In this document: positions 18,048 to 28,752 of the stretch, piece by piece
Numbering within the stretch: the stretch's first letter is position 1
How the letters are laid out: every line of letters starts with the position of its first letter
NCBI GenBank assembly: GCA_016716425.1
Contig: JADJWJ010000014.1
Location: forward strand, 70,327-134,326
Reading direction: 5' to 3'
From: Betaproteobacteria bacterium
GTDB lineage: Bacteria > Pseudomonadota > Gammaproteobacteria > Burkholderiales > Casimicrobiaceae
Length of the DNA: 64,000 nucleotides
Notes under the pieces: generated by a model
The model's database searches: none
What the model was told of the DNA's origin: nothing
Seen by the model: the letters and a program-made list of their open reading frames with translations, nothing else
Made by a program: the position numbers and the translations under genes

Positions 18048-18761
18048 ATGATCCGCATCTCGATCCGCCCGCTGTTGGCCGCACTCTGCGCCGGCCTGCT
18101 GGCCGTTCCCGCCGTCCGCGCGGCCGAGCCGGTCCGGCACATCGGCATCTACGTGACGCCGTACTACGAGGCCGCGCGCGACGCAGGCGGCGCGCCGAAA
18201 GTCGCCGTCGCGAAGGCGTACGACGCGTTGCTGGCGTCCAATCGCGCGGAAGACGTCGCCCGTGCGCGCGATGAGATCGCGAAGAACAACGCGCTGCTGA
18301 CGCCGATGACGTTGATGGTCCTCGCGATCCGCCTGTACGACGTCGGCCGGCGCGACGACGCGGTGTTCTGGTTCTACGCGGCGAAGAACCGCTACCTGAC
18401 GCTGGACGGCGTGGCCGACGTCCGTGCGCCGCAGCTCGCGCAGGTCGAGGACGCCGTGAAGAGCTTCGCGACGCTCGCGGGCCCGGTCATCAACGGCTAC
18501 GCGTTCTGCGACATCGCCAACCAGCAGAAGATCGCGGCGCGCGCGCTGCAGTGGACGATCGACAACCCGTACAAGGCGCTGTTCCTGCCGCAGGTGCCGG
18601 CGCGGCCGGGCGACCGCGCGCAGAACCTCGCCAAGGCCATCGCGGGCATGAAGGCGAACGGCGCGAAGGAGCGCGACTACCTCGCGAACGCCGAGAACGT
18701 CGCGCGGTTCAGGCAGCAGCGCAAGGAGAACGAGGCGGATCGGAAGTTCTGCTGGAAGTGA
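18048..18761 (+). CDS. Exported hypothetical protein (237 aa)
   Basis: I do not recognise a named family. The ATG at 18048, with GGAG upstream overlapping the end of the preceding gene, gives a signal peptide (MIRISIRPLLAALCAGLLAVPAVRA). The mature protein opens with EPVRHIGIYVTPYYEAA and is then mainly helical, with segments such as AIRLYDVGRRDDAVFWFYAAK that resemble TPR-like helices. Two cysteines (CDIANQQK and the C-terminal FCWK) are candidates for a disulphide. It is co-transcribed with the SnoaL-like gene 5 bp upstream. It is periplasmic by inference and its function is unknown. Confidence 0.75.
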   Translation: MIRISIRPLLAALCAGLLAVPAVRAAEPVRHIGIYVTPYYEAARDAGGAPKVAVAKAYDALLASNRAEDVARARDEIAKNNALLTPMTLMVLAIRLYDVGRRDDAVFWFYAAKNRYLTLDGVADVRAPQLAQVEDAVKSFATLAGPVINGYAFCDIANQQKIAARALQWTIDNPYKALFLPQVPARPGDRAQNLAKAIAGMKANGAKERDYLANAENVARFRQQRKENEADRKFCWK

Positions 18762-18886
18762 GGCTCGGCGCGGTGCGTTTGCTCCGCACCCCGGCCCACT
18801 GCCCGCACACGGAGTCTCGCCGGGCATCATCGCCACCGCGCGGAAGGCGGCGGTCGATGCGCATGGCACGAAGACCATTCCACGCG

Positions 18887-18904
18887 CGTTGACAGCGGTC
18901 AACG
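18887..18904 (+). promoter_or_regulatory. Palindrome with consensus -35 (CGTTGAC-N4-GTCAACG)
   Basis: Perfect 7-bp arms CGTTGAC/GTCAACG enclose AGCG. The left arm holds an exact TTGACA -35 (18889-18894); the downstream -10 is weak (CATTCT at 18911-18916). It lies about 110 bp before the exoprotein start. An operator overlapping a -35 is the likeliest reading. The words GCGCGTTGACAGCGG recur at the dctP promoter (55001-55015). Confidence 0.4.
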
Positions 18905-19013
18905 ACGCGGCATTCTCTCGGGCCCAGAATGCATGGATAGTGCGGCGCTACGTCCCCGTAGAGCGCACGTGGTCGTATCCGATGCGCCGCCGGTACTCGG
19001 GAAGGGGTCGGTC

Positions 19014-20429
19014 GTGCGCAAGAAACTGTCCAACTGTCGGGAAACGCTCCACCAAGGAGCGAGGTTCCTCTGCATCGCCGGTCTGGCAGTGATGGCGAGC
19101 GTCAGCGCGTTCGCGGATGCACCGCAAACTCCGGTGCTGACCGCCGATGTCGGATCCGGCGACACCCTCGTCGGGCGGTCGGCAGTCACCGTGGCGCCAT
19201 CGGCGGCAGGGATGCCCGGCACTGCGATCGTGATTTCCAATCCATATGGCGACCTCGTCGTCATCGGGGGAACGCTGGTCGGGAACGTCATTTCCGACTT
19301 GCAGCCGAATGCGCAGATTCAGCTCGGGCTGGTGTCGGGCAGCGGAAGTGACTCTCTGGTGCTGCACTTCCAGGGCTTCGACATCGGTGCCGGCAACTCG
19401 CTCACCATGCGCTCGGGCGCACCGAATCAGGTGGCCGTGCTCTACAACGCCGGCAATTCGGCAAGCACGATCGCAGGCCTGTTGCGGGCAGAGGGAGGCA
19501 ACGGAGCGCTGCCACCGTACCTCTACCTGGCCAATCCCATCGGCATCACCGTGGCGCCGGGGGGCAGCGTTGCATCGGCCACGGGCCTGACCGTCGACAC
19601 GCTCGGCGCCACGGACTTCGAAGGCGAGGCGCTCGTCAACGAAGGCGTGGTCGATGGCGGCGGGTACCTGCGGCTGCACGCCGCGCGCATCGGCGGCGGC
19701 GGTGCGTTCCGCGCCGACGTCGCCCACGTCTCGACCTTCGGCAACGCCAACAATCCGGTGCATGGCGCGTACTTCCTTGCCAACAGCCTGCAGTTCCATC
19801 CGAGCGGCGGCACGCTGGTCGAGCTGACGCTCAATCACTACGGCGCCGCGCCGCAGTTCCTCAACTTCATGGTCAACGGCGACGCCTACGTTCTCATGCC
19901 GTCGCAATGGCCCCCGGCCTGGAGCGAGTTGCCGAACAACCTGCCCGTCCCGCTCGGCGGCACTCGGCCTCCGGGTGTGCCCCAGCCGTCCTACGGCGGC
20001 GGTAGCCTGATCGTCCAGGCGACGAGCTCGCTGACGCTGCGCAACAACAACAGCAACGACTTCGTCTTTCCCGGGGCGATCGTGCTGAAGGCCAGCGGCG
20101 CGCTGAATCTCAACGACGTGCTGGTGAATCAGGGTTGGACCGCCGAGGGAAGGGCGTTCCAGGGCGTGTTCTTCGAATCCCCCAACATCATCAGCAGCGG
20201 CCTCATCCGCGTCGCGACCAACAATCTGAACTGGGTCAATTTCAGCGCGTTCCCGAACGCACCGGTCAGGACCTGGCAGCTCGTGCCGATGCCCGACGGC
20301 AGCCTGCAGTACGTCACCGCCGACATGGTCGCTCCCCACCTCAACACCTACTCGGTGGTGACCGAGGTCGCGGCGTCGGGCGGCTGCTGGATCTGCATCG
20401 TGAACACCGAGCCGGTCGATATGTATTAG
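19014..20429 (+). CDS. Haemagglutinin-like secreted exoprotein (TpsA-type N-terminal fold)
   Basis: A 471-residue exported protein. The start taken is GTG at 19014 (AAGGGG upstream), giving a long signal region with a hydrophobic core FLCIAGLAVMASVSAFA. The mature protein carries the beta-helix pattern of the filamentous-haemagglutinin secretion domain: ISNPYGDLVVIGG, YLANPIGITVAPGGSVAS and VNEGVVDGGGYLRLHAARIGG match the NPxG and repeated G-rich coils of TpsA proteins. It is much shorter than adhesins of this class, ends with a Cys-containing CWICIVNTE tail and has no TpsB partner nearby. It may be exported another way or be a truncated relic with an intact frame. An ATG at 18933 would add an unlikely N-terminus. 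Confidence 0.65.
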   Translation: MRKKLSNCRETLHQGARFLCIAGLAVMASVSAFADAPQTPVLTADVGSGDTLVGRSAVTVAPSAAGMPGTAIVISNPYGDLVVIGGTLVGNVISDLQPNAQIQLGLVSGSGSDSLVLHFQGFDIGAGNSLTMRSGAPNQVAVLYNAGNSASTIAGLLRAEGGNGALPPYLYLANPIGITVAPGGSVASATGLTVDTLGATDFEGEALVNEGVVDGGGYLRLHAARIGGGGAFRADVAHVSTFGNANNPVHGAYFLANSLQFHPSGGTLVELTLNHYGAAPQFLNFMVNGDAYVLMPSQWPPAWSELPNNLPVPLGGTRPPGVPQPSYGGGSLIVQATSSLTLRNNNSNDFVFPGAIVLKASGALNLNDVLVNQGWTAEGRAFQGVFFESPNIISSGLIRVATNNLNWVNFSAFPNAPVRTWQLVPMPDGSLQYVTADMVAPHLNTYSVVTEVAASGGCWICIVNTEPVDMY

Positions 20430-20473
20430 GTCCGCACGCCGCGCCGCAGATGCCACGCGGAGTCGGCGTCGCC

Positions 20474-21361
20474 TCAGACCTGCGCCGTGAACCGCCCTGC
20501 CTGGTAGTCCTCGACCGCCCGGAAGATCTCCTCGTTCGAGTTCATCACGAACGGGCCGTACTGCGCGATCGGCTCGTTGAGCGGCCGTCCGGCGATCACC
20601 AGCGCGCGCGACGCCGCGTGCGCCGTCAGCACGACGCCGTCGCTGTCCGGGCGATTGGCGAGGATCGCCATCCGCTGCACCGGCACCTGCGCGTCGCCGA
20701 TCTGCACGCCGCCGCGGTAGACGTACACGAACGCGTTGAAATCCGCCGGCAGCGGCTGCACGAACGTCGCGCCGCCCGGAATCCCGAGGTCGAGGTACAG
20801 CGGCTCGGTCGTCTCGCGCTGCATCGCGCCCGCGACGCCGTGGCTCGCGCCGGCGATCACGCGCACCGCGACGCCTTCCGGTGTCGTGAACTCCGGAATC
20901 TCCGGGCTCTGGATGTCGCGGTACCAAGGCGCGCGCATCTTGTCCTTGGCGGCGAGGTTCAGCCACAGCTGGAAGCCTTCCATGCGGCCGTCCTCCTGCT
21001 CGGGCAGTTCCGAGTGGACGACGCCGCGCCCGGCGGTCATCCACTGCACGCCGCCGTTCGTCACCAGCCCCTCGTGGCCGGCACTGTCGCGGTGGCGCAT
21101 GCGGCCGGCGATCATGTACGTGACCGTCTCGAAGCCGCGGTGCGGGTGGTCGGGAAAGCCCGCGACGTAGTCCTGCGGATTGTCGGTCGCGAACGCGTCG
21201 AGCATCAGGAACGGGTCGAGTCGCCGCTGCAACGGCTGCGTCAGGACGCGGGTGAGCTTGACGCCGGCACCGTCGGACGTCGGCGTGCCCGCGATCACCC
21301 GTTCGACCGTGCGGGGGGTCACCACACCGGCGGTCGTGATGGTCGGAATCGTCGTCGTCAT
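20474..21361 (-). CDS. Pirin family protein (cupin, quercetinase-like)
   Basis: A bicupin of the pirin family (295 residues). The N-terminal cupin has DHPHRGFETVTYMIAGRMRHRDSAGHEG, which supplies the conserved His-His-His/Glu metal site of pirins. LPEQEDGRMEGFQLWLNL follows, and the C-terminal cupin closes with the family-typical NEPIAQYGPFVMNS. Family members bind Fe and can open flavonoid rings; others act as redox regulators. Two ATGs (21367 and 21361) are possible; the second has GGAG at 8 bases. The gene follows azoR on the same strand with a 130-bp gap holding a perfect inverted repeat. It is probably one transcription group with azoR, controlled by the LysR gene beyond. Confidence 0.92.
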   Translation of the reverse strand: MTTTIPTITTAGVVTPRTVERVIAGTPTSDGAGVKLTRVLTQPLQRRLDPFLMLDAFATDNPQDYVAGFPDHPHRGFETVTYMIAGRMRHRDSAGHEGLVTNGGVQWMTAGRGVVHSELPEQEDGRMEGFQLWLNLAAKDKMRAPWYRDIQSPEIPEFTTPEGVAVRVIAGASHGVAGAMQRETTEPLYLDLGIPGGATFVQPLPADFNAFVYVYRGGVQIGDAQVPVQRMAILANRPDSDGVVLTAHAASRALVIAGRPLNEPIAQYGPFVMNSNEEIFRAVEDYQAGRFTAQV

Positions 21362-21415
21362 GTTCATTGCTCCGTCGTGGGGTCCGCGCCTGCGAGGCGC
21401 AGTTCCCTTGGTTGG

Positions 21416-21463
21416 GGGTCTGACCCCTAACATGCACTCCGCTTCATGTTAGGGGTCAGACCC
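21416..21463. repeat. Perfect 19-bp inverted repeat (GGGTCTGACCC family) between azoR and pirin
   Basis: The left arm 21416-21434 and the right arm 21445-21463 are exact inverted copies (GGGTCTGACCCCTAACATG), separated by a 10-nt loop CACTCCGCTT. The loop and arm sequence match the tandem units at 4431-4498. In the azoR-to-pirin transcript it would fold into a very stable hairpin. No T-run follows on the transcribed strand. Confidence 0.9.
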
Positions 21464-21491
21464 TTTGGTTGCCGCGCCCGAGGGGCCGACC

Positions 21492-22088
21492 CTATACCAC
21501 CGCTTCGATCTGGTCGTGCGCCGCCGCGAGGCCGGTGCGCTCCGCGTCCGGACCCATTGCCAGGCCTTCCGCATACACGAAGTGCACGTCGGTCATGCCG
21601 AGGAACGCGAGCACGGTCCGCAAGTACGGCACCTGCGTATCCGCCGGCGTGTTGCGGTACTTGCCGCCGCGCGTCAGCGCGACGTAGGCCTTCTTGCCCT
21701 GCAGCAGGCCCTCCGGTCCGCTGGCCGTATAGCGGAACGTCACCTGTGCCCGGGCGATCGCGTCGATCCAGTTCTTGAGCTGCGCGGGCACGCCGAAGTT
21801 GTACATCGGCACCCCCAGCACGACTACATCTGCGGCCTGAATTTCCGCGATCAATGCGTCGTCGAGCGCCACCCGCGCCGCCTGTTCCGGCGTCCGCTGG
21901 CCAGCCGGCGTGAAGAGCGCCCCCAGCGCGTCCTCGTCCAGCACGGGGTGCGGCGCCACGGCGAGGTCCCGGACGGTGAGCGTTGCCTCGGGGTCGACCT
22001 CGCGCAGTCGCGCGACCAGCCGGGTGGCGAGGCGCGTCGAGTGGGAGTTTTCGCGGCGGGCGCTCGAATTCACTTGCAGGATGTTCAT
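21492..22088 (-). CDS. azoR: FMN-dependent NADH:quinone reductase / azoreductase
   Basis: A 198-residue flavodoxin-fold enzyme that reduces quinones and azo compounds with NADH. Diagnostic segments are VNSSARRENSHSTRLA (phosphate-binding loop near residue 8), the FMN-binding PMYNFGVPAQLKNWIDAI (residues ~95-112) and TRGGKY. The length matches AcpD/AzoR. GGAGATC lies 6-9 bases before the ATG. It is divergent from a LysR regulator across 124 bp containing LysR-box-like repeats, a standard arrangement for electrophile-responsive azoreductases. Pirin follows downstream. Confidence 0.94.
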   Translation of the reverse strand: MNILQVNSSARRENSHSTRLATRLVARLREVDPEATLTVRDLAVAPHPVLDEDALGALFTPAGQRTPEQAARVALDDALIAEIQAADVVVLGVPMYNFGVPAQLKNWIDAIARAQVTFRYTASGPEGLLQGKKAYVALTRGGKYRNTPADTQVPYLRTVLAFLGMTDVHFVYAEGLAMGPDAERTGLAAAHDQIEAVV

Positions 22089-22168
22089 CGTGATCTCCGG
22101 TCGTTGGGGTGTCTGACGAAGCCACTATATTTTGCCTCCTGTGGTCTAAAGATGCCAAAATGGATATC

Positions 22169-22190
22169 ATTGTTCCATTCTTGGGACAAT
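22169..22190. promoter_or_regulatory. Putative LysR-type operator in the azoR/LysR intergenic region
   Basis: ATTGTTCC and GGGACAAT form 8-bp arms with one mismatch around a 6-bp spacer, containing the T-N11-A pattern. A second AT-rich pair (ATTTTG at 22129-22134 and CAAAAT at 22156-22161) lies toward azoR. A TATAGT -10-like hexamer for azoR lies at 22124-22129 on the minus strand. Confidence 0.55.
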
Positions 22191-22212
22191 CGCGACAGCA
22201 AAGAGGGGACGC

Positions 22213-23196
22213 ATGACGATCGAACCGAACGACCTGCTGTTGTTCGCCCGGGTGGCCGATGAGGGGAGTTTGAGCCGCGCCGCCCAACGACTCGGGGTTC
22301 CCAAGTCGACGGTTTCACGCCGGATCGCGGCGCTCGAGGCCAGGCTTGGTGAGCGCTTACTCCTGCGGACGACCAGAAAGAACACGGTGACCGACTTCGG
22401 ACGCAGCGTGCTGGAGCACGCGCATCAGGTCGCGCAGGAGGTCGAGGCCACGTCCCTGCTCGCCGAGTCGCGCTCGGCGCGTCCCAGCGGCCGCCTGCGC
22501 GTATCGATGCCGGGGGACTTGGCGAGCCTCGTGCTCTCGTCGGTGCTCACCGAGTTTCTGGACCGCTATCCCGAGGTCTCGCTCGAACTCGACCTCACCG
22601 CGCGCCGCGTCGACCTGATCGGCGAGAGTTTCGACGTGGCGATCCGCATGGGGGACCTCCCGGACGACGCCACGCTGGCAGCGCGCCGGCTCGCGACGTG
22701 GAGCGGTGGCCTGTACGCGGCCCCGGCCTACCTCGCTCGGCGTGGCGTTCCGAGCGAGCCGGAGGCGCTCATGGAACACGACGCGTTGCGCCTGCTCGCC
22801 CGCACCGGCGAGCCGGCGCCATGGGTGCTGACGCGCGGCAGCGAGCGTTGGGAAGGCATTCCGCCCGGCCGCGCGACCGCCAACTTGCCCGAGTTGCTGA
22901 TCCGCATGGCGCGCGCCGGCGCCGGCATCGTCGTCGCCAAGCACCACGTCGCGGATGCCTACGTGCGCAGCGGCGAACTTGCGCCCGTCCTGCCGGACTG
23001 GCACGCCCCGCCGATGGCGGCGTGGGCCGTCTTTCCCGGCCGCCGGCTGCTGCCGGCGCGCACGCGCGTGTTCGTCGACACGCTGGCGGCGAAATTCTCC
23101 GGACCCGAATGCCAGGCGGTCGACGCGCAGGTTCGCGCGAGTGTGGCCGCCCGCGCGGAACGCGCTGCGGCCGCCACCCCGGCGGAATCCGCCTGA
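22213..23196 (+). CDS. LysR-family regulator (likely controls azoR and pirin)
   Basis: A 327-residue LTTR. The winged HTH is at residues ~8-65 (LFARVADEGSLSRAAQRLGV, KSTVSRRIAALEARLG, LLLRTTRKNTVTDFG). The co-inducer domain follows from ~90 (LRVSMPGDLASLVLSSVLTEFL...VDLIGESFDVAIRMGDLPD). An alanine-rich C-terminal tail extends beyond the usual end. AGAGGGG precedes the ATG. Divergence from azoR with operator-like palindromes between them indicates control of quinone/azo detoxification genes; the inducer is unknown. Similar divergent LysR-azoR-pirin sets exist in other proteobacteria. Confidence 0.92.
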   Translation: MTIEPNDLLLFARVADEGSLSRAAQRLGVPKSTVSRRIAALEARLGERLLLRTTRKNTVTDFGRSVLEHAHQVAQEVEATSLLAESRSARPSGRLRVSMPGDLASLVLSSVLTEFLDRYPEVSLELDLTARRVDLIGESFDVAIRMGDLPDDATLAARRLATWSGGLYAAPAYLARRGVPSEPEALMEHDALRLLARTGEPAPWVLTRGSERWEGIPPGRATANLPELLIRMARAGAGIVVAKHHVADAYVRSGELAPVLPDWHAPPMAAWAVFPGRRLLPARTRVFVDTLAAKFSGPECQAVDAQVRASVAARAERAAAATPAESA

Positions 23197-23235
23197 CGCC
23201 CGGCATCGTCCCGTCGTTCATCGGAGCGCGCGACC

Positions 23236-25032
23236 ATGTCGTTTCTCGAGCAGGCGGCCCTCTTTCTCGGCACCGCGGTCCTCGTCGTCCCGCTGTTCCG
23301 CCGCCTGAAGCTCGGTGGCGTCCTCGGCTATCTCGCCGCCGGCGCGCTGATCGGGCCGTGGGGACTCGGACTGATCGCGCACGCGGAGACGACGCTGCAC
23401 TTCGCGGAGCTGGGCGTCGTGCTGCTGCTGTTCCTCGTCGGACTCGAACTGGAGCCGTCGCGGTTGTGGGCGTTGCGGCACCCGGTGTTCGGGCTCGGCG
23501 GCGCGCAGGTTGCCCTCACCGGCGCAGTCGCAACGCTGATCGCACATGGGCTCGGCCTGTCGTGGCCGGCGGCAGCCGTCGCCGGGTTCGGACTCGCGAT
23601 GTCGTCGACCGCCATCGTGCTCGCCTGGCTCGGCGAGCGCGGCGAGCTGTCGAGTCCGGCGGGTCGGCGCGCGTTCGCGATCCTGCTCTTCCAGGACCTC
23701 GCGGTGATTCCGCTGATCGCGCTGCTGCCGCTGCTTTCGCCCGACGGCGAGGACATGGGCAACGGCTGGCTGGCCGCTGCCAAGGGGCTGGCGGCCATCG
23801 CGGTCGTCGTCGTGGGCAGCCGGCTGGTCATGCGCCCGGTGCTCAAGCTCGTCGCGAAGTTCGGCGGCCGCGAAGTCTTCACCGCCGCCGCGCTGCTGGT
23901 GGTGATCGGCGCCGCGCTGGTGATGAACGCCATCGGCCTGTCGATGTCGCTCGGCGCGTTCCTGGCCGGCGTGCTGCTCGCCGATTCCGAGTTTCGGCAC
24001 GAGCTCGAGGCCGACGTCGAGCCGTTCAAGGGCCTGCTGATGGGCCTGTTCTTCATGGCGGTCGGGATGAGCGCGAACCTCTCGCTGTTCGCCGCGCAGC
24101 CGCTCGCCGTGCTCGGCGTGGCGGCGGGGTTGCTCGCGCTGAAGGCAAGCCTGACGTACGGAATCGCGCGCGCCGCCGGGACGGCGAACGAGGACGCGCA
24201 GCGCGTTGCCGTGTGGCTGGCGCAGGGCGGCGAGTTCGCGTTCGTGCTGTTCACCGCGGCGCTCGCCGAACGGATTCTCGACGGCCCGACCGCGCAGTTC
24301 CTCGTGCTGGCCGTCACCGTCTCGATGCTGCTCGCGCCGCTGACGTTCGTCGTGCACGAGCGGTTCCTCGCGCGCTGGCTGGAACAACGGCGGCCGCCCG
24401 AGTTCGACCTGATCGACGGCCCCGGAAACCCGGTGATCATCGCCGGGTACGGCCGCTACGGGCAGATCGTCTCCCGGGTTCTGCGGATGGCCGGGGTGCC
24501 GTTCACGGCGATCGACGTGAGCTACCAGCAGGTCGACTTCGTGCGCCGCTTCGGCAACAAGGTGTACTACGGCGACGCGTCGCGCGTCGAGCTGCTGGAG
24601 TCCGCCAAGGCACGCGACGCGAAGCTCTTCGTGCTCGCGATCGACGACGTCGACGCCTCTCTCAAGACGGCCGCGGTCGTGCGCAAGCACTTCCCCGCGC
24701 TGCCGATCCTTGCGCGCGCACGCAACCGGGTGCACCTGTACCGGCTGCGCGACCTCGGAGTCGAGGCGATCGAGCGCGAGACGTTCCAGTCGAGCCTCGA
24801 CACGGCGCGGCAGGCGCTGGTCGCGATCGGCATGAACTCCGAGCAGGCGGCGCGCGCCGTCGCGATCTTCCGCGCGCACGACGTCGGCCTGCTCGACCTG
24901 CAATACGCGGTCCGGCAGGACGAGCAGCAGTTCATCCAGACGACCGCGCAGGCGGCCGCGCAGTTGCAGGAACTGTTCGAGGCGGACGTGCGGGAGGCGG
25001 CGCGGGACCGGAAACCGGGGTCAGAACCGTAA
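23236..25032 (+). CDS. CPA2 monovalent cation/proton antiporter with RCK domain (KefB/KefC-like)
   Basis: A 598-residue inner-membrane antiporter. Residues 1-380 form about a dozen hydrophobic segments with family landmarks: LLLFLVGLELEPSRLW, the AMSSTAIVL motif and LLFQDLAVIPLIALLPLL. From residue ~396 a TrkA-N/RCK domain begins (PVIIAGYGRYGQIVSRVL, a Rossmann GxGxxG), followed by a helical tail. This suits glutathione-gated K+/H+ exchange as in KefC, or a related K+ antiporter. No KefF/KefG partner adjoins, although the azoR-type flavoprotein lies about 1 kb upstream. GGAG is 8 bases before the ATG. Confidence 0.92.
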   Translation: MSFLEQAALFLGTAVLVVPLFRRLKLGGVLGYLAAGALIGPWGLGLIAHAETTLHFAELGVVLLLFLVGLELEPSRLWALRHPVFGLGGAQVALTGAVATLIAHGLGLSWPAAAVAGFGLAMSSTAIVLAWLGERGELSSPAGRRAFAILLFQDLAVIPLIALLPLLSPDGEDMGNGWLAAAKGLAAIAVVVVGSRLVMRPVLKLVAKFGGREVFTAAALLVVIGAALVMNAIGLSMSLGAFLAGVLLADSEFRHELEADVEPFKGLLMGLFFMAVGMSANLSLFAAQPLAVLGVAAGLLALKASLTYGIARAAGTANEDAQRVAVWLAQGGEFAFVLFTAALAERILDGPTAQFLVLAVTVSMLLAPLTFVVHERFLARWLEQRRPPEFDLIDGPGNPVIIAGYGRYGQIVSRVLRMAGVPFTAIDVSYQQVDFVRRFGNKVYYGDASRVELLESAKARDAKLFVLAIDDVDASLKTAAVVRKHFPALPILARARNRVHLYRLRDLGVEAIERETFQSSLDTARQALVAIGMNSEQAARAVAIFRAHDVGLLDLQYAVRQDEQQFIQTTAQAAAQLQELFEADVREAARDRKPGSEP

Positions 25033-25085
25033 TGCTGGTGCTTCGGGGCGCCTGCCCCAAACCGTACCTTGTCGCCGCACCGGTA

Positions 25086-26912
<1,827 letters not shown>

Positions 26913-27070
26913 GAACGGGGCGCGTACGCATCGCGTCCGCGGTGGCACGTGGCAACCGCGGACGGCAGGCGCCTTGCGGCGCGCACGCGCGATGTTACCG
27001 TGCCCCGGCCGGCGAGCCCAGCCGCGATGCGCGGCGGGGACCCAATCCGCGACCGCCCCTCCGCCGCCGC

Positions 27071-28585
27071 TCAGACCCCCAGCCGCCGCGGGTCGAGGTA
27101 CTGCTGCCGGTAGGTCTCGAACGGCATCGTGTCGCCGGCCTCGATCTCCCGCTGCCGGACCTGCGACTCCTCCGCCATGCGCGCAAATCGCGCCTCGACC
27201 TCCGCCGGATACGGCAGCGCCAGAATCGCCTCGCGATGCCGCCGCGACTCCGCGAGCACGAACCGCGAGTACGAGTTCCCATGCCGGTCCGCCATCACGC
27301 GCAGCACGCGCGCCGACGGCGTGGTCGCCGGCTCGTCGAGCGCGGCGCGCGCTGCCGCGACCGCATCGCCGTACGCGTGCGTCCCGTTCGCGGCATCGAG
27401 TGCGGCCGCGATGGGTGCGCAGCCGTCCACGACGGCGCGGCCCCAGTCGGCAAGCGCCACCTCCTGCGTCCCCCGCAGCAGTCGCAATCCCGGCTCGCGG
27501 CCGCGCGAGGCGACCAGCAACTGGTTGCGGCCCCACGTCCCGATCTCCTCCGGGGTGTCGGGCGGGCTGTCGGCGAGCAGGCAGTGCAGCAGGAACACGT
27601 CGAGCATCCGCATCGTCGCGGGCTCGATGCCCACCGGCAGGAACGGGTCGAGGTCCATCAGCCGCACCTCGACGTACTCGACGCCGCGCTCGCGCAGCGC
27701 GTGCAGCGGCCGCTCGCCCTGGAAGATCCGCCGCTTCGGCCGGATGGTTCCGTAGAACTCGTTCTCGATCTGCAGCAGCGACGTCGCGAGCTGGCGGTAG
27801 TCGTCGCCGTCGGTGAGGCCGATCGCCTCGTACGGCGGATACGGCTGCGTCATGGCGTCCTGCAGCGAAGCGCCGTAGCTCGCGAGGCTGTTGTAGCTCA
27901 CGGCGATCGACGCCTGCGCGTCGCTCTGGTAGCCCAGTCGCCCCATGCGCAGCGACGTCGCGTGCGGCAGGTAGAACGTGTCGGTGGAAAGGCGCGTGAG
28001 CTCGTGCGGGCGGCCCTCGACGAAGCACGCGCACACGGCGGGCGACGCGCCGAACAGGTACAGCAGCAGCCACGAATTGCGGCGGAAGTTGCGGATCAGC
28101 GCGAAATACGCGGTGTCCGGCAGCGGCAGCGGCAGCGAAAAGTTGTAGTGGATGCCGGAGATCGTCTGCATGCGCCGGCCGTACCGGTGCGCGAGGCCGG
28201 TCCGGTAGACGGTCTTCGCGCGGCCCAGATTGGACGTTCCGTAGCGGCCGATCGGGATCGCGTCCTCGTGGGGCAGCTTGCACGGCATGCTGCCGCACCA
28301 GAGCAGCTCGTCGCCGATCGCGCGATACACCGCCTGGTGGATCTCCGTCAACTCGCGCACGCAGGCGTCGCCGGTCGTGTGCACGCCGGTGATGAGCTCG
28401 AGCTGCGACTCGGAGAAGTCCGTCGTGATGTTGGGATGGGTGAGCGCGGATCCCAGCGGCGCCGGATGCGGTGTCGTCGCGAGCGTGCCATCGAGCCGCA
28501 CGCGCAGGCTCTCCTTCTCGACACCGCGCAGGAGGCCGGTCAGCGCTTCGCGGGGCAGGGCGTGCAGGCGGTCGAGTTCCGACAT
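27071..28585 (-). CDS. gshA: Glutamate-cysteine ligase (E. coli GshA type)
   Basis: Catalyses the first, ATP-dependent step of glutathione synthesis. The 504-residue product matches class 1 GshA in length and order: RGVEKESLRV near residue 20, ITTDFSESQLELIT (~53), WCGSMPCKLP, the YGRRMQTISGIHYNFSLP block (~135) and the metal-site segment VEYVEVRLMDLDPFLPVG. It has no signal peptide. It is followed after 158 bp by uup on the same strand. There is no gshB in the window. The Kef-like antiporter nearby is of a class that glutathione can gate, a loose functional link only. Confidence 0.95.
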   Translation of the reverse strand: MSELDRLHALPREALTGLLRGVEKESLRVRLDGTLATTPHPAPLGSALTHPNITTDFSESQLELITGVHTTGDACVRELTEIHQAVYRAIGDELLWCGSMPCKLPHEDAIPIGRYGTSNLGRAKTVYRTGLAHRYGRRMQTISGIHYNFSLPLPLPDTAYFALIRNFRRNSWLLLYLFGASPAVCACFVEGRPHELTRLSTDTFYLPHATSLRMGRLGYQSDAQASIAVSYNSLASYGASLQDAMTQPYPPYEAIGLTDGDDYRQLATSLLQIENEFYGTIRPKRRIFQGERPLHALRERGVEYVEVRLMDLDPFLPVGIEPATMRMLDVFLLHCLLADSPPDTPEEIGTWGRNQLLVASRGREPGLRLLRGTQEVALADWGRAVVDGCAPIAAALDAANGTHAYGDAVAAARAALDEPATTPSARVLRVMADRHGNSYSRFVLAESRRHREAILALPYPAEVEARFARMAEESQVRQREIEAGDTMPFETYRQQYLDPRRLGV

Positions 28586-28752
28586 CGAGGGTCCGGGATG
28601 GGCGGCGGAACGCCGCGATGGGAGCGGACGGCGATTGTAGCGCGCCGGTCCGCGCCGCCCGCGCTGCGCGCTTGCGGTTCGATTATGCTAGGCGACCGGA
28701 CACACCCGTTCCGACGGCCGTGGGCACGGATGCCGCGCGACCGTCAACGCCG

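Noticed and set aside
26913..28298. Upstream extension of the Uup frame to a 1070-residue protein
   Set aside because: The extra residues are a shadow of gshA in another frame; the ABC-F domain begins at the ATG at 26912.
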